Assembly (NCBI GenBank): GCA_016719055.1
Contig: JADKAW010000017.1
Coordinates: 88,427-152,426 of the forward strand
Direction: 5' to 3'
Origin: Candidatus Rhodoferax mariagerensis
Lineage (GTDB): Bacteria; Pseudomonadota; Gammaproteobacteria; Burkholderiales; Burkholderiaceae_C
DNA: 64,000 nt
The notes beneath the pieces are model-generated. The model searched no databases. It had not been told where the DNA came from and saw only the letters and a list, made by a program, of their open reading frames with translations. Made by a program: the position numbers and the translations under genes. Shown here one piece after another: positions 43,531-52,740 of the stretch; position 1 is the first letter of the stretch, and every line of letters begins with the position of its first letter.

Positions 43531-44157
43531 TTGTTTTCCATCATACAAGCCGCAGGTTGGCCGATCTGGCCGCTGATCGCCTGCTCGATACTGGCGCTGG
43601 CGCTGGTCATCGAGCGTTTCGTCAGCCTCAACACCGCCAAAGTCGCGCCGGTCAAGTTGCTCGATGAGGTGTTGACTGTCACCCGCAACACCGTGCCGGG
43701 GCCGGACGTGGTCAACCAGCTGGAGAAAAATTCGGTGCTGGGCGAGGTGCTGGCCAGCGGGCTGCGCGCCCTCAATGCCAATCCGCGCTGCAGCGAAGAC
43801 GAATTGCGCTCGAGCATGGAAGCCGCCGGTCGCTTGGCTGCGCACCGTCTGGAACGCTATTTGAGTGCCCTGGCCACCATTGCGTCGGCGGCACCGCTGA
43901 TGGGTCTGTTTGGCACCGTGGTCGGCATGATCGAAATTTTTGGCTCGCAAACACCGACCGGGGGTACCGGCGGCAACCCGGCACAACTGGCGCACGGCAT
44001 CTCGGTGGCGCTTTACAACACCGCATTCGGGCTGATTGTGGCCATCCCGTCGCTGATTTTTTGGCGCTACTTTCGAGCCAGGGTTGACGGCTACCTGCTC
44101 ACGCTGGAGCTGGCCGCCGAGCGTTTGGCGCGGCATCTGAACACACTGCGCCGCTAA
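43531..44157 (+). CDS. exbB: MotA/TolQ/ExbB proton channel family protein
   Basis: 208 residues, with TTG start behind GGAG. Three membrane segments and the conserved ERYLSALATIASAAPLMGLFGTVVGMIEIF and ISVALYNTAFGLIVAIP regions of ExbB/TolQ. With ExbD it uses the proton gradient to energise TonB. The gene pair exbB-exbD followed by lpxK is common in related bacteria. Confidence 0.93.
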   Translation: MFSIIQAAGWPIWPLIACSILALALVIERFVSLNTAKVAPVKLLDEVLTVTRNTVPGPDVVNQLEKNSVLGEVLASGLRALNANPRCSEDELRSSMEAAGRLAAHRLERYLSALATIASAAPLMGLFGTVVGMIEIFGSQTPTGGTGGNPAQLAHGISVALYNTAFGLIVAIPSLIFWRYFRARVDGYLLTLELAAERLARHLNTLRR

Positions 44158-44171
44158 GTCGCCCAGTCGTC

Positions 44172-44600
44172 ATGAATTTTCGTCCGCATTCCAGGGAAGA
44201 GCCCGAGATCAATCTGATCCCGTTCATCGACGTGCTGCTGGTGATCCTGATTTTTTTGATGCTGTCCACCACCTACAGCAAGTTCACCGAACTGCAGCTG
44301 AAGCTGCCAGTGGCCGATGTTGATGCCCTGCGCGACTATCCCAAAGAGGTGCTGGTATCCGTCAGCAGTGAGGGCAACTACAGTGTCAACAAGCTCGCCG
44401 TGGTGGGCCGCAGCGTGGCAGCGCTCAGCCTGGCCCTGAAAGATGGTGCCAAGGCCGGCAAGGATTCGGTGGTGATCATCCATGCGGATGCCAGCGCTCG
44501 GCATCAGGCGGTCATCACGGTGATGGAAGCCGCCCGTCAAGCTGGGCTGATCCAGATCAGCTTTGCCACGCAATCCTCCAGCGCGGGTGACACGCGCTAG
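44172..44600 (+). CDS. exbD: ExbD/TolR biopolymer transport protein
   Basis: 142 residues with one N-terminal helix. EEPEINLIPFIDVLLVILIFLML carries the proton-carrying Asp. The rest is a periplasmic domain. Its stop abuts lpxK. Confidence 0.93.
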   Translation: MNFRPHSREEPEINLIPFIDVLLVILIFLMLSTTYSKFTELQLKLPVADVDALRDYPKEVLVSVSSEGNYSVNKLAVVGRSVAALSLALKDGAKAGKDSVVIIHADASARHQAVITVMEAARQAGLIQISFATQSSSAGDTR

Positions 44601-44605
44601 TGCAC

Positions 44606-45646
44606 ATGGCCAAGCCTCAAGCACCGGCCGCCTCGCCCAAAACACCCGGTTGGCAGCCGTTGCTGGCCCAGGCCTGGACCGAGCGCGGACTGGTGGCCTG
44701 GCTGCTCTGGCCCATTTCACTGATTTATGCGCTGCTGGTGGCAATGCGCAAAGGTCTCTACCGCCTGGGTGTTCTGGATTCCCAGCGCTTGCCAGTACCG
44801 GTGATTGTTGTTGGAAACTTGGTGGCGGGCGGGGCAGGCAAGACACCGGTGGTGATTGCGCTGGCGGCGCATTTGCGCCAGCGCGGGCTGCAGGTGGGGG
44901 TTATCTCGCGGGGTTATGGTCGCACATCGCAGGCTTGCCAGGAAGTCACCCCAACGAGTCGCGCCCAAGATGCTGGTGACGAACCGATCCTGATCCGGCA
45001 ACGCACTGGTGCACCAGTTTTTGTGGCAACCGCGCGCGTGCAGGCGGCCAGCGCATTGTTGTCCAAGTACCCGCAAACGCAGGTCATCCTGAGCGACGAC
45101 GGTTTGCAGCATCTGCCCCTGCTGCGGGACCTGGAAATCGGCGTTTTTGATGACCGTGGCGTGGGCAATGGTTTTTTGTTGCCTGCTGGCCCATTGCGTG
45201 AGCCTTGGCCCCGGCCGTTTGACTTTGTGCTGCACACCGGCTCCACGCCAGCTTTTGACGGTTTTCAGGGGCAACGGTGCTTGGCCCGGCATGCGCTGCG
45301 CGCTGATGGATCACAGGTTTTACTGTCCAACAACCTGAAAAAACCCGTTGTGGCGCTTGCCGGGATTGCCCAACCTGAGGTTTTTTTTGCCATGCTGCGC
45401 GCCATGGGCCTGACATTGGCCAGCACATTGGCACTGCCTGATCACTACGACTTTAGTAGCTGGTTGCCCAATGAATACAAGGGCAGCACCCTGATTTGCA
45501 CTGAAAAAGATGCGGTCAAACTCTGGCCAATTGAATCTGAAGCGCTGGCGGTGCCGCTGTGTTTTGTTGTGCCCGATTCTTTTTGGCAAGCTCTGGACGC
45601 CAGGCTTGACACACTGCCCAGCCTCAAAACTCGCCCTAGTGCCTGA
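44606..45646 (+). CDS. lpxK: Tetraacyldisaccharide 4'-kinase LpxK
   Basis: 346 residues from ATG 44606; a GTG start at 44600 overlapping the exbD stop is also possible. P-loop VGNLVAGGAGKTPVV, RGYGRTSQ, DDGLQHLPLLRDLEIGVFD and ICTEKDAVKLWP are all LpxK hallmarks. It phosphorylates the lipid A precursor at the inner membrane. One hydrophobic anchor near residue 30-50. Confidence 0.95.
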   Translation: MAKPQAPAASPKTPGWQPLLAQAWTERGLVAWLLWPISLIYALLVAMRKGLYRLGVLDSQRLPVPVIVVGNLVAGGAGKTPVVIALAAHLRQRGLQVGVISRGYGRTSQACQEVTPTSRAQDAGDEPILIRQRTGAPVFVATARVQAASALLSKYPQTQVILSDDGLQHLPLLRDLEIGVFDDRGVGNGFLLPAGPLREPWPRPFDFVLHTGSTPAFDGFQGQRCLARHALRADGSQVLLSNNLKKPVVALAGIAQPEVFFAMLRAMGLTLASTLALPDHYDFSSWLPNEYKGSTLICTEKDAVKLWPIESEALAVPLCFVVPDSFWQALDARLDTLPSLKTRPSA

Positions 45647-45669
45647 CGGCAAAACGCTATCATCGCGCC

Positions 45670-45852
45670 ATGGACACCCGACTACTCGAACTGCTGGTTT
45701 GCCCGGTCACCAAAGGACCGCTGGACTACAACCGCGAGGCGCAAGAACTGATTTCGCGCAGCGCTCGCCTAGCTTATCCGGTGCGCGATGGCATCCCCAT
45801 CCTGCTCGAAAATGAAGCCAGGCCACTAACAGACGACGAACTCGGGCTATGA
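45670..45852 (+). CDS. Trm112-family protein
   Basis: 60 residues, DTRLLELLVCPVTKGPLDY and YPVRDGIPILLENEARPL, the zinc-less bacterial YcaR/Trm112 type found between lpxK and kdsB in related genomes. In other bacteria this family activates methyltransferases. Confidence 0.92.
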   Translation: MDTRLLELLVCPVTKGPLDYNREAQELISRSARLAYPVRDGIPILLENEARPLTDDELGL

Positions 45853-45885
45853 CCGCCGTCTTCCATTCTTGCGAGGAACCATACC

Positions 45886-46641
45886 GTGACCTTTACCGTG
45901 CTGATTCCGGCCAGGTTGGCCTCCACCCGCCTGCCCAACAAACCGCTGGCTGACATTGCCGGGATTCCCATGGTGGTGCGCGTCGCCCAGCGGGTGCTGA
46001 CCCTGCACACCGAGACCCTGAAGCCGCGTGTCATCGTCGCCGCCGACAGTGAGCAAATTGTGGCGGCTTGCCAGGCATACGGCATTGAGGTGCTGCTGAC
46101 CCGTGTTGACCACGCCTGTGGCAGTGATCGTCTGGCAGAGGCCTGTGATTTGCTCAAACTTGATGACGAAGATATCGTGGTCAATGTGCAGGGCGACGAG
46201 CCCCTGATTGACACGGGCCTGGTACTGGCTGTTGCCGCATTGTTGAAAAAAAGGCCCCTAGCGCAGATCAGCACTGCTGCACACGCTATTGAAACCGTAG
46301 CGGACTTTCACAACCCGAATATTGTCAAAGTGGTTGTCGACGCGCGCGACATGGCTCTGTACTTCAGCCGTGCGTCGATCGCCTATCCGCGCAGCACCCC
46401 CGATCAGTTGCCGCAGCCTGCGCCCTTGCGGCACATTGGTATCTACGGCTACCGTGTCGGGTTTTTGCGGGTTTTCCCAAAACTGGCCCAAGCCCCTCTT
46501 GAGCAGACCGAAATGCTGGAGCAGCTGCGCGCCATGTGGCATGGTTACCGCATTGCGGTTCATGTCACAAAGCAGGCACCTGGCCCAGGGGTCGATACCC
46601 CAGAAGATCTGGCGCGTGTACGCCGCCTGTTTGGCACGTGA
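45886..46641 (+). CDS. kdsB: CMP-KDO synthetase KdsB
   Basis: 251 residues, GTG start after GAGG. LIPARLASTRLPNKPL is the nucleotide-binding motif, followed by DHACGSDRLAEA, VVNVQGDEPLI and YFSRASIAYPRS. It couples CTP to KDO for lipopolysaccharide synthesis. Confidence 0.95.
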   Translation: MTFTVLIPARLASTRLPNKPLADIAGIPMVVRVAQRVLTLHTETLKPRVIVAADSEQIVAACQAYGIEVLLTRVDHACGSDRLAEACDLLKLDDEDIVVNVQGDEPLIDTGLVLAVAALLKKRPLAQISTAAHAIETVADFHNPNIVKVVVDARDMALYFSRASIAYPRSTPDQLPQPAPLRHIGIYGYRVGFLRVFPKLAQAPLEQTEMLEQLRAMWHGYRIAVHVTKQAPGPGVDTPEDLARVRRLFGT

Positions 46642-46767
46642 AGCGTTTCTTGTAAGGCAGCGCAAAGCCCGCGCATGCTATTCTCAGGTGGGTGCGGACC
46701 GTCTCACAGCCGCGCTTCAAGTGGCTCCTGCCTGCGTCGATATTTAGAACGTTACCCGAGGATGAAC

Positions 46768-47424
46768 ATGAAACTGATTTTGTTGGGCGCACCCGGTGCC
46801 GGTAAAGGCACCCAGGCCACGTTTATCTGCCAACAATACGGCATTCCCCAGATTTCTACCGGCGACATGCTGCGCGCTGCTGTCAAGGCCGGCACACCTC
46901 TGGGCCTGCAAGCCAAGCAGGTCATGGACGCCGGCGGTCTGGTCAGCGACGACCTCATCATCAACCTGGTTAAAGAGCGCATTACCCAGGCCGATTGCGC
47001 CAACGGCTTTTTGTTCGATGGCTTTCCGCGCACCATTCCCCAAGCCGATGCCATGAAAGCCGCTGGTGTCAAACTTGATTACGTGCTGGAAATTGACGTG
47101 CCCTTTGAGGCCATCGTCGAACGCATGGGCGGCCGCCGCTCGCACCCACCCTCTGGACGCACCTACCACGTCAAATTCAACCCGCCCAAGGTGGCTGGCA
47201 TCGATGACGTGACCGGTGAGCCGCTGGTACAACGGGATGACGACAAGGAAGAAACCGTCAAGAAGCGCCTGGATGTTTACAGCGCCCAGACTCGCCCGCT
47301 GGTCGAGTATTACTCCAACTGGGCCAAGGCAGAGCCCGCTGCAGCCCCCAAATACCGCGCCATCAGCGGAACAGGTAGCGTGGATGACATCACTGCCCGG
47401 GCCTTTGCGGCGCTGGCTGGCTAA
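46768..47424 (+). CDS. adk: Adenylate kinase
   Basis: 218 residues from ATG 46768, 6 bases after GAGG. P-loop LLGAPGAGKGTQ, FDGFPRTIPQADAM, and the long LID (GGRRSHPPSGRTYHVKFNP) without zinc cysteines. Length is that of the long bacterial form. Confidence 0.96.
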   Translation: MKLILLGAPGAGKGTQATFICQQYGIPQISTGDMLRAAVKAGTPLGLQAKQVMDAGGLVSDDLIINLVKERITQADCANGFLFDGFPRTIPQADAMKAAGVKLDYVLEIDVPFEAIVERMGGRRSHPPSGRTYHVKFNPPKVAGIDDVTGEPLVQRDDDKEETVKKRLDVYSAQTRPLVEYYSNWAKAEPAAAPKYRAISGTGSVDDITARAFAALAG

Positions 47425-47468
47425 CAGCCAACCGGAGCTTGATGTTTCAAGATCGGCAGGCCGCCAGG

Positions 47469-48461
47469 TCAGCCTTGCATAAGTTGCAGCATCAAGGCAA
47501 TACGCGCCTTGACGGGCGTTAAACCATTGGAGTGCTGAAATTCTGGATCAGTAGCAGCCAGCACCCGCCCTAGCGCGCAGCGGGTGGAGCGCACCACCCT
47601 GACACCTCGTGTCTGCGCCCGACGCAGGGCCACCGCCAGATCGTTATGCATCGTGCCGTTGCCAGTGGAGGCCACCACAAGCCCGCGTATCGGGACCACA
47701 CCAGGCATAGGCAGCAATAATGCATCGACCAACGCGCCGGTGACCCCAGCGTAATTCATGACAATCTCGACGCGTGGCCACTGTGGCGAATTTGCTATGT
47801 TTACTATAGTGATTTCCGTAGCATTGACGGGGGCTTGAGGCCAATTCTTTACCAAGCGGACAACCGATTCCTCAACATAGGCCAAAGCACCAGCGTCGCC
47901 CGACGTGAAGGCATCAAGCCGATAAGTATGGTATTTTTGAACGTCCAGTGCCCCGTGCACCACACCGGCACAAACCACCACCACCCCATGCGCGCCCTCA
48001 GTCAGGGCCACTGCAACGGAATCCAGCAGGTTCTGCGGTCCGTCAGGCGATTGGGCTGAGGCCGGACGCATGGCACAGGTCAGCACCACGGGTTTGGCAT
48101 TGACAAGCTCAGCCGGCAGCACAGACTGCAAAAAAAAGGCCGTTTCTTCCAGCGTATCGGTACCGTGGGTGATGACCACGCCTATGGTGTCGGCTTGCGA
48201 CAGGTGATAAACCACACGCTGGGCGAGCTTGATCCACACTGAAAAACTCATGTCTTTGCTATCGAGTTGCGCGACCTGTTCGCCCTCCAGCGTGTGGCCT
48301 GACAACACCCGTGGCAAACCGGCAACAGTACCCAGAAGCTGGGTCACACCCACCTGGGCCGCTGTGTAGCCAATATTGTCCGAGGCATTGGCCGCAATGC
48401 CGGCAATAGTGCCCCCAGTGCCCAAAACCACCAACTTGCCAATATTTTTTTCAGTGACCAC
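47469..48461 (-). CDS. L-asparaginase
   Basis: 330 residues, GTG start. TGGTIAG and HGTDTLEETA carry the two catalytic threonines, with the acid/lysine pair region MRPASAQSPDGPQNLLD. No signal peptide, so it is probably cytoplasmic. Leftward, divergent from lexA across 100 bp. Confidence 0.92.
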   Translation of the reverse strand: MVTEKNIGKLVVLGTGGTIAGIAANASDNIGYTAAQVGVTQLLGTVAGLPRVLSGHTLEGEQVAQLDSKDMSFSVWIKLAQRVVYHLSQADTIGVVITHGTDTLEETAFFLQSVLPAELVNAKPVVLTCAMRPASAQSPDGPQNLLDSVAVALTEGAHGVVVVCAGVVHGALDVQKYHTYRLDAFTSGDAGALAYVEESVVRLVKNWPQAPVNATEITIVNIANSPQWPRVEIVMNYAGVTGALVDALLLPMPGVVPIRGLVVASTGNGTMHNDLAVALRRAQTRGVRVVRSTRCALGRVLAATDPEFQHSNGLTPVKARIALMLQLMQG

Positions 48462-48495
48462 TTGCAGACTTTCAAAAACTGGTTAAAAATACAGT

Positions 48496-48515
48496 TACTG
48501 GATAGGAAAACAGTG
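48496..48515 (+). promoter_or_regulatory. LexA (SOS) box
   Basis: TACTGg - 8 bp - ACAGTg, a near-consensus LexA site, 49 bp before the lexA ATG, as expected for autoregulation. It also lies between lexA and the divergent asparaginase gene. Confidence 0.75.
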
Positions 48516-48564
48516 TTGTCAGGATTCCAGTGCCGTTCGCCCCTTGTCGTTACCAGGAGTCACC

Positions 48565-49239
48565 ATGCTTACCAGACCCAAATTGACTGACCGCCAGCAG
48601 CAGATTCTCGATCTTATCCAGAGTGCCATCGCTCGCACTGGCGCACCACCCACTCGTGCTGAAATCGCCACTGAGCTGGGTTTCAAATCAGCCAACGCCG
48701 CTGAAGAACACCTGCAAGCGCTGGCGCGCAAGGGTGCGATTGAACTGGTGAGTGGCACTTCACGTGGCATTCGCCTGCGCAGCGACGCCCTTCGCTCCAT
48801 CAATGAGTCACGCAACCAGCAATTTGCTTCGCCTTTGGCGGCACTGGCGCAACTGGCACTACCCCTGATTGGCCGGGTGGCTGCAGGTTCACCGATTTTG
48901 GCGCAAGAGCATGTTGACCGTACCTATTACGTCGAAAACAGCCTGTTTCAGCGCAAGCCCGACTATTTGCTGAAAGTGCGCGGCATGTCCATGCGAGACG
49001 CGGGCATCATGGATGGTGACCTGCTGGCGGTGCAAACTACGCGCGACGCCAAAAACGGGCAGATCGTGGTGGCGCGCCTGGGTGACGAGGTCACCGTCAA
49101 GCGTTTCATGCGCAACAAAAACCTCATTGAATTGCACCCTGAAAACCCGGACTACCAGACCATTGTGGTCGAGCCCGGCGAGCCTTTCGAGATCGAAGGC
49201 CTGGCCGTCGGCTTAATCCGCAACACCATGCTGATGTAA
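48565..49239 (+). CDS. lexA: LexA repressor
   Basis: 224 residues from ATG 48565 behind AGGAG. Winged helix-turn-helix (about 1-70) with RAEIATELGFKSANAAEEHL. The self-cleavage site is A107-G108 (VAAGSP), the catalytic dyad S142 (GMSMRD) and K179 (VTVKRF). An SOS box is in its promoter. Confidence 0.96.
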   Translation: MLTRPKLTDRQQQILDLIQSAIARTGAPPTRAEIATELGFKSANAAEEHLQALARKGAIELVSGTSRGIRLRSDALRSINESRNQQFASPLAALAQLALPLIGRVAAGSPILAQEHVDRTYYVENSLFQRKPDYLLKVRGMSMRDAGIMDGDLLAVQTTRDAKNGQIVVARLGDEVTVKRFMRNKNLIELHPENPDYQTIVVEPGEPFEIEGLAVGLIRNTMLM

Positions 49240-49289
49240 CAGCAGCCTTTCATCACCCTTGTCCAATCACATCCAGCTCAGGTTTCAAC

Positions 49290-49616
49290 ATGAACGCTCC
49301 ATTTAGCAGGTCGCCCATCCTGACACCCCTTCACGCGCTTTGGCGCTGGTTGATGGCCCGACCCCAATCAGTTGCCCAAGCTCAATCTGCCCTGCCAGTG
49401 CAACCGGGTCACAGCTGCACCCTGCGCACCCAGGTGCTGAACTCTCCCTCGTCCGTCGGCAGTCGGTCTGCCACGCGCCAACCCCTGCGCGTGTTGCGTG
49501 TCGTGGACGCTGGTCTGGCACCGGCACAGACTGGCCGACTGCGCATTTCCGGATGCATGGCTGATGTTTGTGCCGAGCTTGACCGCCTGGCCGCCTTGGA
49601 GTCCAGCTATCGCTGA
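49290..49616 (+). CDS. Hypothetical protein downstream of lexA
   Basis: 108 residues with an N-terminal basic region and a C-terminal VDAGLAPAQTGRLRISGCMA then DVCAELDRLAALE. I do not recognise the family. It may be co-transcribed with lexA (50 bp) and so SOS-induced; that is inference. Confidence 0.55.
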   Translation: MNAPFSRSPILTPLHALWRWLMARPQSVAQAQSALPVQPGHSCTLRTQVLNSPSSVGSRSATRQPLRVLRVVDAGLAPAQTGRLRISGCMADVCAELDRLAALESSYR

Positions 49617-49707
49617 TCATGCTGGCACCTCGGTTCATCTTGTAAGCCTTGGTAAATTTGATGATTCAATGATAGGAAATCGTTAACACCAAGGCACAAT
49701 TGGCAGC

Positions 49708-50715
49708 ATGAATATTGTGATATTAGATGACTATCAGGATGCTGTCAGAAAGTTGGCCTGCGCTGCCAAGCTCGAACCCTTTCAAGCCAAGGTCTATACC
49801 AATACCGTCAAGGGTCTGGGTCAGTTGGCCGTGCGGTTGAAAGACGCTGATGTCATTGTCTTGAACCGCGAGCGCACGCTGATGCCGCGGGCGCTGATTG
49901 AAAAGCTGCCCAAACTCAAACTGGTGGTGCAGACCGGGCGCATTGGCCCACACATTGATATCATGGCCTGCACCGAGCGCGGTATTGTTGTCGCTGAAGG
50001 CACGGGCTCACCTGTGGCACCGTCCGAGCTGGCCTGGGCGCTGATCATGGCGGCAGCTCGACGCTTGCCACAGTACATTGGCAACCTCAAACATGGTGCC
50101 TGGCAACAGTCAGGACTCAAATCCAGCGGCATGCCTGCCAATTTTTGCCTTGGCACCACACTCAAGGGTCGTACGCTGGGCATCTGGGGTTACGGCAAGA
50201 TCGGGCAACTGGTGGCTGGTTACGGCAAGGCCTTTGGCATGCGTGTGCTGGTTTGGGGTCGCGAGCCGTCCCGCGAACGTGCCGTGCTGGACGGATTTGA
50301 CGTCACTAACAATCGCCTGGAACTATTCGAGCAGTCTGATGTGCTGTCGCTGCATTTGCGACTGGCTGAGGAAACCACTGGCACCGTTCGGCTGGAAGAT
50401 CTCTCCAAAATGAAACCCACCGCCCTGCTGGTCAACATTTCACGCGCCGAGTTGATTGAACCCGACGCCTTGCTCAGCGCCCTGAACCGTGGTCGCCCCG
50501 GTATGGCAGCCATTGATGTCTATGAGTCTGAGCCCATCTTGCAAGGCCATGCGCTTCTGCGCCTGGAAAACTGCATATGCACTCCTCATATTGGATATGT
50601 GGAACAAGACAGTTATGAGCTGTATTTTGGTGCCGCCTTTGACAATGTGTTGAACTTCATCAAGGGTCGCCCAACCAATGTCGTCAATCCGGCTGCGCTT
50701 CAGGTTCGCCGATAG
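49708..50715 (+). CDS. D-2-hydroxyacid dehydrogenase family protein
   Basis: 335 residues. NAD-binding GIWGYGKIGQLVAGYGKAFG, catalytic Arg in VNISRAELI, Glu in YESEPI and His in TPHIGYVE. Belongs to the family with phosphoglycerate dehydrogenase and glyoxylate reductases; exact substrate unclear. Confidence 0.85.
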   Translation: MNIVILDDYQDAVRKLACAAKLEPFQAKVYTNTVKGLGQLAVRLKDADVIVLNRERTLMPRALIEKLPKLKLVVQTGRIGPHIDIMACTERGIVVAEGTGSPVAPSELAWALIMAAARRLPQYIGNLKHGAWQQSGLKSSGMPANFCLGTTLKGRTLGIWGYGKIGQLVAGYGKAFGMRVLVWGREPSRERAVLDGFDVTNNRLELFEQSDVLSLHLRLAEETTGTVRLEDLSKMKPTALLVNISRAELIEPDALLSALNRGRPGMAAIDVYESEPILQGHALLRLENCICTPHIGYVEQDSYELYFGAAFDNVLNFIKGRPTNVVNPAALQVRR

Positions 50716-50802
50716 GCAGTTGGCCACCAACGTTTGTTTGTGCATCCGTTTGCGTCGCGTGGGTGACAACCGGGCCGATTGCAGTCGCCAACATGACAGG
50801 TT

Positions 50803-51522
50803 ATGACCGAGCCCATCCTTACCATTGATGAACGTTTGGCAATTAACGCCGGGCGCTGGTTTTCCAGTCTATCCCCATCTCTCAGGCACGACATTCTGCG
50901 ATGCGCGTACGTTCGACGTTACAAAGATTCCGACCTGATCACCGCCCGCGGCGAACCACCCCAGGAATGGATTGCCTGTGCCAAGGGTGCGGTGCGTGTA
51001 AGCTCGACGTCGATTTCTGGAAAGCAGGTGACGCTGACCTATGTCGAGCCAGGCATCTGGTTTGGCGATGTCGCCATTTTCGATGGCGATCGGCGCACCC
51101 ACGATGCTTACGCGCATGGCGACACCACCCTGTTGTGTGTCTCTCGCGGCGACTTCAAGAACATCCTGAGCCAGCATGTCGAACTCTACGAAGCCTTGTT
51201 GCGCCTGCATGCCCGTCGAATTCGCCAGTTGTACGGTCTGGTAGAAGACCTGAACACATTGCCCCTGCGAGCCCGGCTGGCCAAGCAGTTGGTGCACCTG
51301 GTACGCACTTATGGTGTGCCTGTGGCCGGCGATGGTGCCGAGATGCGCATTGGTCTGCATCTGGCGCAAGAAGAATTGGCCCAGCTACTGGGTGCGTCAC
51401 GCCAGCGTGTCAACCAGGAACTCAAGACCATGGAACGAGAAGACACCATTCGCATAGAGTCCGCAGGCGTGGTCATTCGCGACCACCCTGCCCTGCTGCG
51501 CATCATCGACGCAGACACTTAG
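50803..51522 (+). CDS. Crp/Fnr-family transcription regulator
   Basis: 239 residues. Cyclic-nucleotide-type sensor domain (about 30-145) without Fnr cysteines at the N-terminus, and a winged helix (about 165-235) with ELAQLLGASRQRVNQELKTM as recognition region. May control the APH-kinase and acyl-CoA dehydrogenase genes just downstream. Confidence 0.88.
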   Translation: MTEPILTIDERLAINAGRWFSSLSPSLRHDILRCAYVRRYKDSDLITARGEPPQEWIACAKGAVRVSSTSISGKQVTLTYVEPGIWFGDVAIFDGDRRTHDAYAHGDTTLLCVSRGDFKNILSQHVELYEALLRLHARRIRQLYGLVEDLNTLPLRARLAKQLVHLVRTYGVPVAGDGAEMRIGLHLAQEELAQLLGASRQRVNQELKTMEREDTIRIESAGVVIRDHPALLRIIDADT

Positions 51523-51586
51523 CGCTGCTTCAGGCGGGTGCCTGTGGCAGCATTTCTTACAAGCTGCAATTTTTACCAGGACCCTC

Positions 51587-52672
51587 ATGAGCAATATTGA
51601 TGATTTCAACGGAACGCGCGCCGTACCCGCAACACAAGCGTTTAACGAACACGCACTGGCTAACTGGCTAGCCCAGCATCTGAACGGCTTCACTGGTCCC
51701 CTGCAAGTTGAGTCGTTCAAAGGTGGCCAATCCAACCCGACCTACAAACTCACCACCAGCACAGACACCTATGTGATGCGTGCCAAGCCCGGTCCGGTCG
51801 CCAAGCTGCTACCCTCTGCCCATGCCATTGAACGCGAATTCGCCGTGATGACCGGTCTTGCAGGTTCGGCAGTGCCGGTGCCTCAGATGCTGTGCCTGTG
51901 TGAGGACGAGTCCGTGATTGGGCGGGCTTTTTACATCATGAGCTACGTTGAAGGCCGCATCTATTGGGAGCAGTCGCTGCCTGGCACGACGCCAGCAATG
52001 CGCGCCGAAATTTACGATGCCACCAACCAGGTGATTGCCGCCTTGCATTCGGTTGATGTTGCAAAAGCCGGCCTGAGCGAATATGGCAAGCCAGGCAACT
52101 ACTTTGAGCGCCAAATTGGTCGCTGGAGCAAACAATATGTGGCCTCCATCACTCAAGCGATTGACGAGATGGACCAATTGATGGCCTGGTTGCCCAGCCA
52201 CATCCCCGCCATGGCCCGTGACCCGGCCATGGTCAGCATCGTGCATGGTGACTTTCGGCTGGATAACCTGGTGTTTCACCCCACCGAGCCGCGCGTGATT
52301 GCCGTGCTGGACTGGGAGCTCTCCACCTTGGGCCATCCGCTGGCCGACTTCAGTTACCACTGCATGGGCTGGCATATCCGGCCGGGCACGTTTCGCGGCA
52401 TTGGCGGGCTTGACCTGGCCGCGCTGGGCATTCCGTCTGAAAGTGCTTACATCCGCCAGTACTGCGCGCGCACTGGCGTGGCAACGCCAGAACAACTGGC
52501 AGTCGACTGGAACTTTTACATGGCCTACAACCTGTTTCGCATGGCAGCGATTTTGCAAGGCATTGGCAAACGCATCGAGTCCGGTACCGCTGCCAGCGCG
52601 CAAGCCGTGAGCGCGGCAGCTGGTGCCAGACCCATGGCGCAATTGGCCTGGAAATTTGCCAATCGCAGCTGA
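51587..52672 (+). CDS. APH-family phosphotransferase (ACAD10/11 kinase type)
   Basis: 361 residues of the aminoglycoside phosphotransferase fold: FKGGQSNPTYKLTT, VHGDFRLDNLVFHP (catalytic Asp) and VLDWELSTLGHPLADF (metal-binding). In this subgroup the substrate is not an antibiotic; relatives next to acyl-CoA dehydrogenases phosphorylate hydroxyacyl-CoAs. The acyl-CoA dehydrogenase gene follows by 68 bp. Confidence 0.85.
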   Translation: MSNIDDFNGTRAVPATQAFNEHALANWLAQHLNGFTGPLQVESFKGGQSNPTYKLTTSTDTYVMRAKPGPVAKLLPSAHAIEREFAVMTGLAGSAVPVPQMLCLCEDESVIGRAFYIMSYVEGRIYWEQSLPGTTPAMRAEIYDATNQVIAALHSVDVAKAGLSEYGKPGNYFERQIGRWSKQYVASITQAIDEMDQLMAWLPSHIPAMARDPAMVSIVHGDFRLDNLVFHPTEPRVIAVLDWELSTLGHPLADFSYHCMGWHIRPGTFRGIGGLDLAALGIPSESAYIRQYCARTGVATPEQLAVDWNFYMAYNLFRMAAILQGIGKRIESGTAASAQAVSAAAGARPMAQLAWKFANRS

Positions 52673-52740
52673 GCCAGACTTTTTGACAGTGTTGTCAGTA
52701 AAAATCAGTTCTAACCCAATATCAATAAGGATAGTTAGCT